Shown piece by piece: positions 34,552 to 46,999 of a DNA stretch of 64,000 nt (position 1 is its first letter; the number at the start of each line of letters is the position of its first letter). The translations under genes were made by a program, and so were the position numbers. Below the pieces are notes generated by a model. The model saw only the letters and a program-made list of their open reading frames with translations, did no database searches and was not told the origin of the DNA. The stretch is taken from the NCBI RefSeq assembly GCF_023343835.1, contig NC_064440.1, positions 32,805,537 through 32,869,536 of the forward strand, written 5' to 3'. This DNA is from Lagopus muta (lineage: Eukaryota; Chordata; Aves; Galliformes; Phasianidae).

Positions 34552-36217
34552 AAAGCATCTGTAGTCAAACACAAAGCAAGAAGTTGCCAAGAAGCATTTC
34601 CCTCTGGCTGGTGGCACCTCGGTGTTTGTGCTCTCAGCATCTCTCTGTAGGTATGCAAAACCATAACTACGTCAACCCATCTTCAGTACCATGACTGACA
34701 ACACACCAGGTTTCAATAAATGAATGATTAGCTGTGGGACACAAAAGGAGATTGTGTGTTTTGTTGTTGCTTGACAAGCTGACAAGCGGGTGAAAAATCT
34801 CGCCCCGTAAACACAGTTGTCTCTGTTGATAGAGAGATGTGCTATGGAAAGGCATTAGTCACTGTAAACCTTTTGATACCCAACAAAGATGGATTTCAAT
34901 AAAAATCAAGAGACATTAAACTCACTCATCAGGCTCAGGCTTAAAGGTGAACGTTACAAATCCATTTCTGTTGATCTCAGTGTTTAGAGCCAAGAGGCCG
35001 TGGAACAAGTGCAATTTCCAACACCACCTGTTTCTGCTGGCTGCCCTGGACACGATGCCCAGGGCTGAACCCCACTCACCAAAATGCCAGCGGAGCATCA
35101 CTGAAGACAGATATTCCCCTCACGGTATTTTGGGGTGGATTTCTTTCTCTTTCTCTTTTTTCTTTTTTCTTTTGACAACAAGCAGACCACTTTATCCTGA
35201 AATATTTACTAGACTTATTAAGGATCCAAACAACCAAGCCTTCCTTCACCTCTGCATCCAAGAGCTGGACATGGCTCCAGCCTCCCAGAGCACACTCCCT
35301 GTAGTGCTTTCCTCAGCTCAAAAGCAAGATGTGGTCCCAGGAATAATCCCTATCCGCTCCAAAATTTGACCTACAGCAACTCAAGGAGGGAAAAAGCCCT
35401 TTTGCTCTGGTCGTTCACTCTGCTTTGATGGATAAGCATTGCAGAGACACAGCAGCGTGTCCGTTAGACAATAAATAACATCTTTGGATACTTCTAGTAA
35501 TTTCTGGGGCACTTTAGTCCTTCAGATTCACACATATTAAAGAAATAATTTTCAGTTCAGCTGCAGTGAAGAGGTTGGCTTGAACATGAAGGTCCTCCTT
35601 TAGCCTTTGGGAGCACAGAGAGATGGTTATACCATCCACTTGGTAGGGCCTGTTCTCCAGCCCTGCTCAGCAGACATCCTTTAACACCTGCGAGGCGCAC
35701 AGCTGGTCTCTCTAAACTTTACCTTTCCTCCCGTCCTCAACATTCTCATCATACACACATATCCCCCACCTCTCCCCCCGTCTGCTCCTCTCGCAATACA
35801 ACACTGCCCTCTCACGGCTCGTCTGCTGCCAAAACTTCACGTTTACAGGCTTTACACTGGGGCAGCGCGCTGCATCCCAGAATCCGTCTGCTCCCCACAC
35901 CAAAGGCAGGAGAGATGGGGATAAACAAAAACCACAGGATGATTACCTTGTTTCTTCACTCCCAGCACCAATGGGAAAAGTGCCCCTGTGGCATTGCCCG
36001 TTTATCACCCCATACAGTATCTGCTCCATGCTGACTACGGGCTCTCCAGACCCCTGCCCTCTGCTTTGGCTATGCTGTGGAGGGCTGGGAGCAGGCTGCT
36101 CTTCTGCCCTGTCTCACTTCCTCCACCTGGAGCACGTTACGTTACCCGAGCATATCTATTACACCCATAAGAAACAGTGGGTTTTCTTCCCTGTAGGCAA
36201 CTGTGCCTTCAGAGTTC

Positions 36218-36587
36218 CCAGTCCGGAGAAAAGGAGGCTCAGGGGAGACCTCATTGCTCTCTAACTACCTGAAGGGAGGTTGTAGTGAGCTGGGGGTCAG
36301 CCTCTTCTCTCATGTAACTGGTGATAGAACTAGAGGGAATGGCTTCAAGCTGCACCAGGGGAGATTCAGGCTGGATGTCAGGAAATACTACTTCTCTGAA
36401 AGAGTGGTCAGGCACTGCAATGGGCTGCCCAGGGAGGTGGTGGAGTCACCAACCCTGGAGGTGTTCAAGGAACGTTTGGACGTTGTGTTGAGGGACATGG
36501 TTTAGTGAGAGCTTTTGGTTATCAGTGGCTCACTGGGTGATCCTGTGGGTCTTTTCCAACCCTGGTGATTCTATGATTCTACGATCT
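36218..36587 (+). mobile_element. CR1 LINE, 3' end with remnant of ORF2 C-terminus
   Basis: Sense-orientation CR1 with a largely readable ORF2 tail: residues such as [33 protein letters not shown] and [16 protein letters not shown] are the well-known CR1 ORF2 C-terminal motifs, ending VLRDMV and a stop at 36503-36505. The frame is broken upstream: the preceding part reads LRGDLIAL and then hits TAA at 36262-36264, consistent with a 2-base deletion near 36261. The element ends in the typical tail GATTCTATGATTCTACGATC. It is a 5'-truncated, dead copy, but appears younger than the other copies here. Confidence 0.94.
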
Positions 36588-39500
36588 TAACAGCCCTCTT
36601 CATGTAAGCAGTTCTTCAACACAACACTCGTCGATACCTCCAACACTTTTACCAACACAAGGTGCAAGATGCTATTCAAAATTAACTGTACAACCAACGC
36701 TGTCCTACAGCCTGGACTCCTGAACTGGAATCAGAGAAAGGGATGTACAGGGAGAGCTGCACTTTGATGCACCCAGCATAACTGTAAGCCACCCACTGCA
36801 ATATTGCATTTTGCTCCTCATTTGCAAGGCTTATTGAAAATGTGGAATGTCAAGTTTTACCTGCTGATGGTGAACGTAAGGCTCTGAGCCTGGAAGCCAG
36901 ATGTGGTCACTGCCTTCTCTGCAATGGCCCCCATTTCATCATGCTAGGGAGAGCATCATCAGTGAGCTGAGAGCCAGCACCCTTCAGAGCACTGCCGACC
37001 AATTTCAAAGCTGTATTTCCATTTAATGTGAAGCCAGTCTTTTTTTCTTCCTCCCTTTCTGTAGGGCAGGGATGGAAGATCTCCAGGAATTCACAGCTGA
37101 GGGGTTCACAACATTTGCTCTCCAGGTAGGCCAGGCATAGCTGCAGTCCCACCCTGGCCACCATACCCTCCCACTCCTGTTTTCTCTAATAAAACCTCTT
37201 TTGGAGGTATAATCAAGTGGCTGGGTTTAGTCCTCCCTTTGGAGGATGGTACTTGGCTGTACTCAGCTTGGTGTTTCTTCTGCAGATTTATAAATATGAG
37301 GTAAGATATAACTCCAAGAGGCTAATGTTTGGCAAGGTATCGGCTAAAGTGGGAAGACATCTGAATGCACAAGAATGGGAGGGATTCTAGGAGGGCTAGG
37401 GAGTCCTGTAGTACCAAATCCCCTTCTAGCATCAAGAATGGAGATATGAAAAACAGATCTAAAGGGAAAGAAGGGGAATTTTGGCTCCTGCAGCCCACTC
37501 AAACAAGCACCCTTGCTCTGTTGCCCATCAAGGCATTGTTACAAGCCACTCCTTAGACACAGTGTGGGTGTCTGGCCCCAATTCCTACCTCCTGTGTTTG
37601 ATTTGCTCCTCTCTTTCTGCACAAACAGGGCTGGATGAGGTCTCCACCATCTTGCATCACACAGCCAGGAGGGCTATGTCCCCAGCGAGGCATGTGGCAC
37701 TAAGCTCTGCAGGCAGTGGCAGGACAAGTGTCACCACGGAGCTGTGAGGCTGGCAGGAAAACCAATTAGGGTGTGGAGCTAGGATAAGGAAAGAGATTGC
37801 ACATGCAATACCTGTATCCATTATATGAATCTTGTCCCCTCTGCTTAGGAGGTATTGGATCGGACCAAACAAAAAACTCATTTTTGCTGTTTTCAGGTTA
37901 AACCGTAGGTGTCCAAAACAGGGAAATATTCTGGTATAGGACTTAGTGTAGGACTTGTCCGCTAGCAAGAGAAATCTCTGTACTGCTGGGAGACTTCCTT
38001 CAGGGAAAGAAAAGTTGAGAAATAATTTATAAGTACAAAAATGGATTACAGCATGCAATTCGTGCTTTTCATATCAGTAGAACTTCAGCTTATGTTCGCT
38101 GCCTAGATTGTAAAGTTCTTGGTGTTCTCAGTGCCATATTTTTCCTATCACTCCATTTGAAACTTCTAAGAAGTTTGGGGACATTTCTAAAAGAAGAGAC
38201 ACGCGAGCAAGCTATCAAACTGAAACCAATGAGGTGCCATGCTTCGAGGTTTCCTCTGCGGCTTCAGTTCTGGCAGACAAATCTCAGCCTCGGCTAACCC
38301 AGAAAAAAAGGTCAGCCAAGCCATCAAACATTTCAAAGCACAATTAAGACCCTAAATGAGAGAAGTTAAAGTTTAATGCTGGAACTGCACTGCCAGTTGA
38401 TGCTCACCAATTACAAGGGTCACTTGAAATACGATCGGTGAAACCGCTGCGTGTCGGAAAGCTGCCTCTGCTGATGGCAGCGAGGAAATTTTCTGGCAAG
38501 GCAAACAACCTTGCTCTAATAATACGGCTGCTGCTATAAAAAGAGAAAAAAAAAAGAAAAAAAGCAATTCAAATTCAGTTCAGAAGAGCTTGGAGTTGAT
38601 GCATTTTGATGCCCTTAGAATAATTCAGCTCCCATATGGGTGCGGTTATCCCAACCAAGTCAGAAATTAACTCTTCATACCAGGAATACAGCACTAAAAG
38701 AGAAATCAAAGACTGGGGGGGAGGGGATAAGAGCCAACAAAATAGTCTGATTCAAAAATACCATGTAATTTCTTTTTAATAATGTGTAATTTAATACCGA
38801 TCATCATTTCCCAGCCTTATGAATTCTTCAGTGGAACAACCTATTCTTAATATTAAAAGAAAAAAGAACAGTCAAATCTAAATGAAAAAAAAAAAGTCGA
38901 GTAAAGCATTTCGACATCAGAAAGAACAGAAATGAAATGAGGATTGCATATTTGACATTCTTCTGCTGCAGCTGATTACATCTGACAAGCTCCTGCATTG
39001 TGTTTTGTTTGAACAAACACCAACTTTCTCAAGAGCAAAACATATCACGAAAGCCTCTTCTCTGCCATCCTCCCTGTGCCTACAGGACTGTTCTAGAGGG
39101 TAATACTGAAATACTGTAGTAACAGCATGAATGCCTTAACAGCACAGTAATTACCAGCAAAACAGGAAAAAAGTTTGGCTCTAACACTCCCAGTAACTTT
39201 CCTGCCAAGTCATCACAGCAAGGACTGTTTTCCACTAAGGACCAAGGGTTTGCCAGGATCTGACTTCCCCCAGATCAACCAAGGAAGGCATTTGAGGATT
39301 CAGCTGAGCATCCAGGCTTGCTCTGACTTCAGCTCTGTTTTCCCTAAATCACAGAAGTTGCTTGTTTCTGGGAGGGGATGACCTTCATGCTGATAAACAC
39401 TCATAAACACTATTTACTCCCAACATTTCTTCCTGGAATATGGCTTCTGATGGGGCATGATCTCATGGGAAAAAGGCCTGGACTGCCTTCCTGATTGCTT

Positions 39501-39837
39501 CCAATTAATCTGTCCAGATAAGCTGAGACATCAGGCCCCACAACGCTCAAAAACCTCCATATCCCCCATGTGAGTTTTTTGTATGACTGTGTAAAGGCCT
39601 TAATGCACACAGGTCAGTGTTTCAGCTACTGTAAAACATATACCACAATGGGGCAATATCTTTTATTTGACACAGATCCAAAGTACGTCAGATGCTAAGG
39701 AGCCCTATGAGAATGTGAGGGGGTGGAGCACTGTGCACTGCCTCTGGTTTCTGTAGATGTTCAGTGGGAAGGAGGATGAGGGTGAAGGGAAAACAGTGGA
39801 GGGATACTTTAAACTAAACTTTAATGATTGGTAGAGA
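36588..39837. other. Non-coding upstream flank
   Basis: No gene recognised. A-rich simple tracts occur near 38546-38565 and 38885-38896. The longest open frame (37657-38058 minus, 133 codons) resembles nothing known to me. Confidence 0.4.
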
Positions 39838-40074
39838 TGAGGAATGGCTTTAAACTAAAAGGAGAGGAAATTTAGGTTAGATGTTAGGAGGAAATTCTTT
39901 ACTCAGAGGGCAGTGAGGCCCTGGCACTGCTGCCCAGAGAAGCTGTGGGTGCCCCATCCCTGGAGGTGCCCAAGGCCAGGTTGGATGGGGCCAGGACAAC
40001 CTGAGCTGGTGGGGGTTGGAACTGGGTGGGCCTTAAGATCCCTTCCAACCTGAACCATTCTGTGATTCTGTGAT
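39838..40074 (+). mobile_element. CR1 LINE, 3' fragment
   Basis: Sense CR1: GCTTTAAACTAAAAGGAGAG, AGGAGGAAATTCTTTACTCA, GCTGTGGGTGCCCCATCCCT, AAGGCCAGGTTGGATGGGGC, ending CATTCTGTGATTCTGTGATA. About 237 bp, 5'-truncated, no coding capacity. Confidence 0.93.
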
Positions 40075-41717
40075 AAGAAAAACCCAACTTCATGCTCTCC
40101 TCCTATCTGAAGGAGCACTGCTGGGGTCCCCATCAATTCAACAACAACAATTTTATCAGTGACGCATCTGACAGCATTTTAAGCTGCAGCATCTTAAGAT
40201 GCTGGAAAACAGAGTCAAATCTGAGATTTACCAACACCATCCATTTCTACTGACAGAAAATATGCAGAACACCATTGAAGACAATTGAATCTGGATCCTT
40301 TTTAACCAAGACAAAAAAAAAAAACAACCACCAAACAGCATGCCTAATTAAGTCATGTTCCAACACATATCGCAACGAAGTCCTTAGCTCAAATGCCACC
40401 TTGACACATCAGCTATCTCCTTTCATTACAGTCATCCTCATTTCTGGCGTATAATCTAAGTCGTAACATAAAGGTTTCTCTGTGGTAGTAAGAGGTGACA
40501 TTATAAGTCATTACACTGTGGTTTATAATGCCAGTGGAATAATTTTGCATCAGGGGTTACGGCCACATTCTTGAAAGAGAACGATGTTATGGGAAGTAAT
40601 TACTTCCCCCCCCATATACACACTAGCTATTAAACTTTAATAACTCAAGATATGATTTCAGGTTTCCTAGAAGACAGGTTTGCAGAGAAGGTTTCTGTAA
40701 TTCTTATATTTTAGCGGCCAGAAGGAAAGTATCTAGTAAATATTCGCTATTTCATTTATACAACAAGAAAGAATTGCAAATGAATAGAAAATGGGCTGTT
40801 GGTGGCAAACTAAAAGAAAGGCTTTTTCCTCAGCTCAGATCCCAGAAAACAAATCTCATCTGATGGGCAGCTTGTGTGTCAGCTAATCCCATAAATGCAG
40901 TTATTTAGACTAGAAACTACAAGCGACATGTGACTGCAGACATAGGAAGAGAAATCTAGGGTGTACTTAGAAGATTAGATCAGAACCAATGACAAACACC
41001 CTGTAATTATTCCAGGCAGTTGCACTGGTTCCTTAGCTGATTTGAAAGACCAACCCACCTCCTCTGAAGAACTACACATAGCCAACTATGGGTATATATG
41101 CACTTTACAATAACTCACTAAATTTGTCTCCTTGCCTGTTTTATAGCCTTGTCATTCTGCTTCTGTCAGCTCAACAGCATGAGCAAAGCGGGAGACATCT
41201 GTGGCATTCCTTGGACCAGCCAGATCCAGCCTTTTTTGGGGCACAAAAGGAGTTTTGCTTCATTCATCATATCTGGAAATACCAGATTTCCACAAAAAAA
41301 TAATGCACGAGTGAATACCTTCCTGGAGCACAGCCACCTGCTTGGGAAAGCTTCTGCATCTCTTCCCTGGTGAATAGCTCATGGTGCCTGAGCCTTGGAT
41401 GAGTCAAAGTGGGTACTGCAGGGGGAAGTGCATGGGGAGGAGGAACTGGCCTTTAGAGACAGGCAAACCTGTACCCACCTTTAAGACAGGACCTGAGGCC
41501 ACTCCTGTGAACTCTCTTCTATATTAAGTTGTCTCAACAGGACTCTTGCTGAAAGAAAGGAAGCAGAGGAAACTAGAGAAAGACAAGGGAAGCATAAAAG
41601 AGTGGCATTCTAATGATTCTCAGCAAGAAAAACTTTCAGAAGACTACGCACAGGCTTCTCTGTATGTAGTGAAAGAAATTCTCAAATCCAGGGCCATAAA
41701 TGTAGTTTAAGGTGATT

Positions 41718-41743
41718 TGTGTGTGTGTGTGTGTGTGTGTGTG
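41718..41743. repeat. (TG)13 microsatellite
   Basis: Thirteen uninterrupted TG units, followed to about 41790 by imperfect GTT and GTTT units. Pure dinucleotide runs of this length are usually polymorphic in birds. Confidence 0.9.
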
Positions 41744-43359
41744 GTTTTGTTGTTGTTGTGTTTTTTTTGTTGTTTGTTTGTTTGCTTTTTAAGGACAGCT
41801 TAGACAATGCTGCTGAGAGGAGGAGTCCTGCTCCTTCCCAAAGGCTTTGGTCCTTGCCATTGCTGGAGACACCTTTTGGAAGGATTTGCTGGATCATTGG
41901 TTTGGATTAGCAGAGGCAGAAGGAAAAGAGCCATGTAATGGAAAAGGCATAAAGTACTGAGAAACATTTTTGCAAGGAGTAACCCTCTGCTGCTAGCAGA
42001 ATCCCATCAGCTCGCAACAACTGCAAGAGGAAAACCCCTGCGCTGCCTCTGAGCTGCCAGCTTGAGCTTGAGCTATGGGAAAGGAAGAAGCAGCTCTGGA
42101 GAGATGAGGAGCACCTTCTGCTGGAGATGGGGACAAACTGAAAGGCCCCATGAGACCTCCTAAGGGGTATTGCCAAGTTCCTGAATACACAAACTAGCTC
42201 AGATTGACACATCAGCAAACAGGGAGAGACAGAAAGGAGAACCGCACTTGAAGAAAACTTTTTAAGGTGTTCAGGGCTAAGAAGGCTCAGAAGAGATCAA
42301 ATCTCTCTAAGGAGCTGTGTTTACCAGCTGATATTTAGCTCAGCTTCTCCTTCTGCGTCCTTTAGAAACTGAAGATCAACAATGGCAAGTAAGCATACAT
42401 GGCCAAGTACATGTTGAACTTGGAAGCAGATGAGAGGACCATTGGAAACACCTGTTCAGACAACAGCTCTCTAAGAGGAGTAAAGCAGAGCAGAAGAGAC
42501 AGCTACCTCTTACACGGAGCTTGGTGTAGCTCAGTGAGGAAGTGCTGATGGAGACTGGCTGCTCCTCAGCTTGGGGTCCTGCCATGCAGGGCCATGGCAC
42601 ACACGGCTTGCTCTGAATGGCTCAGAAATTCAGAGCAGCTCAGTGGCACCTTCTGGCCCTATAGGAAATCCCTAAGAGGAAGAAACACTGTTTCATTTCT
42701 GTTTTGTTCCACTGCAATGCAAATATTTCACTTCCAGTCAGTTGTTCTCAGACCATAACCATAAACCCTGCTTATCTACTACAGACAATCCAGCAAGACA
42801 CTTGAGAATGTGCTAATCTTTACACCTAGGAATAATAAACATCAATTAACATATCCACCTCCCTGAGGACAGACAGCTGGCAAACCAGGGCCTGCTGGCC
42901 TCCGCTAAGGACCACCAAAAGGACTTATTTTCCAGCTCCTTGAGCCAAGTCAATAACATATAAGAGGCACCACAAAACTGTTTGTTCTCTTTGTTTCACT
43001 TGAAAGGGAAAAGAGACGAGGCTTTGCTCTTCAGCCATGGCTGGGACAGCCCTGAGAGCTGTTCAGTGAGACCAGAGCGGCTTCAAGACCCCTGCCAAGA
43101 CATGCAAAGGCAAGGCTGCAGACACAGAGCACATTCAACCTTATTGGACACCAGGTACTTCCAGCTGGAGTTGATTCCAACCAGTTCCAGGTTTTGAGCT
43201 GATGCAATGCTTCTTCATTCATTCTGGATTTATTTATCAAATCCAAGAGTGCATCTCCTCAATGCCATGCTCATTATGATGCTAGGTGAAGGGCAGAGGT
43301 TGCTCTCTGCACCAGGGGATGCTTTTCCATCTCTCAGTGGTAATTTTCCACTTGCAGCC

Positions 43360-43398
43360 ATTCTCTTTGATTAGCCGATTTGATTCTCTTTGATTAGC
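43360..43398 (+). repeat. Direct repeat, 16 bp x2, period 23
   Basis: ATTCTCTTTGATTAGC occurs at 43360-43375 and again at 43383-43398, separated by CGATTTG. The exact match suggests a recent small local duplication. Confidence 0.8.
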
Positions 43399-46300
43399 AG
43401 CAGATGTGATGTACAACCTGATCCTGCAGCTCCTCTGCATCTCGCTGAGGACAGCACTCAGACTCATCAAGCAAACTCTTTATAGCCTGTATTTAGACAG
43501 GCTATATTTTAACACAAGGAAATTGAAAGAAAATGTGTCTTCAGCATAGCAATAGACAACGTGTAGGTTGGATTTTCTTGCTGTATGATCACTCCCACTG
43601 GGGCCTTTGTATGAGCAGCCTCCACTAGAGAAGTTCACCTTGCACTGCCAGCGACCGTCTAGCTACTTTTTGTTGTGCAAAATAATAGCTTTCTTTTGGT
43701 TATATAGAGCCAATCCTTAAAACTATATCCAGTACATAATGTTACTGGATAGCCAACACCGTTCATCACAGAAGGAACAGGACTGGAGTCTCAGTGTATG
43801 TTTGGATGCAGTGTTTTAGGCACTAGATGTCAGTGTTTTACCTACACTTACAGAAATCTCCAGTCACAGTGAAAGACTTACCCATAAATAAACCAGTGCA
43901 TAAGAACGTAACTCTCTGGCCACGCTGAAACCACAGCCAGCTCTTCTTCTCTGAATGGGACAGAAGGTTTCCAAAATAAAACAATCCTTCTCCTCCTGCA
44001 GTTTCTTTCTTTTGCATGGAAACAATAGTTTAAAGAAAAGAAACAGTCCAAAAAAAAAAGAGGCATGACTCCAAATGTATCTTACTTCCACCTCAGGCAG
44101 TACCTGCCAGCATCACCTAGATTTAAACAACTGCACACATTTGCTAAGAGCTGCATTAACAGATCTATCCAACAACTTTTAATGTAAATAACAAAATATT
44201 AACTAAAAGAGAACAGGCATTATGTTAAAGTTTTAAGTTGGCTAAACAAGGTGGATATATGTTTTCAGTAGCAAAAATTTTGTGTGAAGGAATTTTGTTA
44301 AGGTCCTCAACTGCTTTTGAAGTCAGGTAAGAATAGAAGGTTCAAAAGAAAAACTAAAAGATTGCTCAAAGAAAAGTCAACTGATCAACACTGACCCAAA
44401 TATATTGCAGCCCATCTTTATCTCACTACCAAATGAGCACCGCATTACTTGGTTTAAAATACAGCCCTATATCTTCTCCTTGTGCACACAGAGTCTGCCT
44501 GTGCATGCCAGTTTCAAACTGCGGAAAGGATGGGGGGGAAGACTGAGCATTTGCAAGCCTTTTTGCTCCTGTCTCAACACAAAGAAAAATATTCCAGCAT
44601 CATCAAACTCACACCATTCACTCTAAAGCTAAGGACTCCTCACAGTACTAACTAATACACCAGCACATCTGCCACCAAGGTGATCCTATATATGGTTGCC
44701 TTGTTCTAGTTGAAGTCATGTCCTCCTGAAATCAAAATTCTCATTTTCTTAAGATCTCTGAAGTGAATTTTGGAGCTAATTGCCATGCTGATGCATTAGG
44801 CTCAATATGCAATGTCAAGCACGTGGCACCAGCATTCAGGGGCAGCACATGGGCCTCGGGGGAAAGGCAAGGAAATACCTTTGCTGCAGAAAGATCAGTG
44901 CTAATTTTGTTATGTCACTACTCATAAACAAAGAGCTGCACAGGTCATACAGACTCCAGGCAAGTACAGAAAACTGAGAAACTTTACTGAGAGGATAGGG
45001 ATAGACTCACATTTGAAACTGAATCCAAGGCTAAGCCACCCTCTAGAAGAACACATCAAGGGCCTTTGCACTTTGGAGGTAGATGGTAATGATACGACCA
45101 AGATCAATGCTACACTTATGGCTTATCTTTAGACAAAGCCTGGCAAAAAGAAAAAATAAAATAAAAATCCAATTTTCTGCTCTACTTCCTAGAGAATAAA
45201 AAAAATCCCCTATCAGTGACCATCTAATGATCCATCCCATCTCAAACGCTGGAAACTCATTAGTGTTCCTCCAGCCTCATGAATCCAGGCCTTGAACCAG
45301 TGCAGTATGTACAAGTCCCAGCCAACCCAATCACTGTGCTACGTTCTATCCCTGCACACACTGGGGAGGACGGGCATCCATCACTGACACTTAGCAGAGG
45401 GCTTTTTGGAGAGCTTTTGATTTCAGAAGCTTTGGACACAACAAAGAAGTCTCTCCATACAGGAGCACCCCCAGAAGCATGTGGTATTGGTGTGCTGGGA
45501 GCCCGACCTCCTGCTCTCACAGTGAGGGGCTGTGGATTGCACCTGGATGGCTTTTGCTCTGTGGTTTTAGCAGCAGCTCAAAGGGTCCACAGTGGTTCAG
45601 GTTTGAAGGAATGAAAATACGAATTGACATTTTGACTTGTTTGTTGTCTGGAAGCAATAAATCAAGTGATCCACCATAAATCAGCTTTATATTGCAGGAC
45701 AAAATATCAATTGGCTTTGGTGAAATCCATTCTGTTTAAAAAGTCTAGTCAGCTCACCGAGAGAGAAAAAAGGGCCAGAAGACAGACGCTGCAGGACTTC
45801 AGCAATCCACAGGGAGTTTATTTTCACAGTGTGCTGGGAATGCTTGTCAGCACCTTGCCTCTGCATTGCTGCGGCCACAACTCCCACTGACATCAAAAAC
45901 ACAAAATCCGAACAAAGCACAACTGAAGGAAAGCTGTGACCACGTCAGATATTTTTAAAAACAAAGCACTCAAGCCTCCGAAATCTTATGAATAAGCCAT
46001 CAGTTGTGCACATTTAGCTTTGCAGGCAGTGCAGAACTCATCTGCGGATTGCTTGCTTGACATAAGCTTTTCCTTATAGGCAGGTTAGCTTGCATGGGAT
46101 CAAATTGCTTGAGAGCCCTCAGCCATCCCACTACTGCATAAAGACATTGTTCACAGAAACATCTCCCAGTCAGGAGACCACTAAAGCACGGAAGAAGCAC
46201 AAGCTATTAAGGTCTCTGTATAGGGCAGCAGGTGAAAATCAGTATTCCTCTGTGCAATTCTGACTGTTCCGGTGTAAAAACATACATAGATCATCCCCAG

Positions 46301-46715
46301 GATTCCAATCTCCTCCTTTGTGAGAGGTGCTTAAGATTCAGTTGCAGCAAATAGAAAGTGTTTGTGCTCATGTCCAGTCCCTGGGAAATCAGTGATGATT
46401 TTGTCATTGATTTCAATTAGAGAACAATTACTGCAGTAGTCAGTGGGCTGGTTGTGCAACAGGTTCTTCAATCATTTTATACATGGCCATTAACAGCTGT
46501 AATTTCTGCACTTTTGCAAGTGTTTATGTTTATATTTTAACTCCTAAGGCTCTCCCTCTTTTTATCATGTGTCTCTATTTCACTTTTTCTGATAAGGGCC
46601 ACTTTCCACATAGCCATAGCAAATTAACACTGGATGAACAACCAGTTTTTCTTCCACATAATAGTAAAGCAATGCATTCTCATGTCATTATATATTCCTA
46701 CTGAAGAAACCCTAC

Positions 46716-46739
46716 TAAGACCACAGATAAGACCACAGA
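46716..46739 (+). repeat. Tandem duplication, 12 bp x2
   Basis: TAAGACCACAGA occurs twice head to tail without a spacer. Confidence 0.8.
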
Positions 46740-46999
46740 GGTAGAGGAAGCTGACTCAGGAGAGACTGATGAGGGCTTAAAATGGGACAACAGATAAGGC
46801 CAAACTAAAAACCAGTGTTCTGAAAATAGCTCAAAAGATATTCAGATGGCCCTCTGACTTGTCTGCATTTACCTGCTGTAGTGCTTTCAGTGCCTTCACT
46901 TGTTTTGAGTTATTTGGGATCCCTGGGACGAGGGATCTCACATGAAGTCTCCAGCAGAGGAGAAAAAGCCTGTAGAAAACTGTCTCATTGGCACCAGCT

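Larger units (their letters stand above)
32431..36217. other. Non-coding upstream flank with T-rich simple repeats
   Basis: No exon recognised. Simple repeats are a TTGG/TTTGG-rich run (33157-33200), T12 (33895-33906), (TTTTG)n (34057-34083), T17 (34535-34551) and a pyrimidine tract (35140-35174). The rest looks single-copy. Confidence 0.45.
40075..46999. other. Non-coding upstream flank
   Basis: No exon or dispersed repeat recognised over almost 7 kb. It contains a (TG)13 microsatellite with a T/GTT-rich extension (41718-41790), a 16-bp direct duplication at 43360-43398 and a 12-bp tandem duplication at 46716-46739. Open frames do not exceed 114 codons. Confidence 0.45.

Noticed and set aside
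36203-36505. 100-codon frame that might be a host gene
   Set aside because: The residues are the CR1 ORF2 C-terminus; it belongs to the retrotransposon and lacks its own start.
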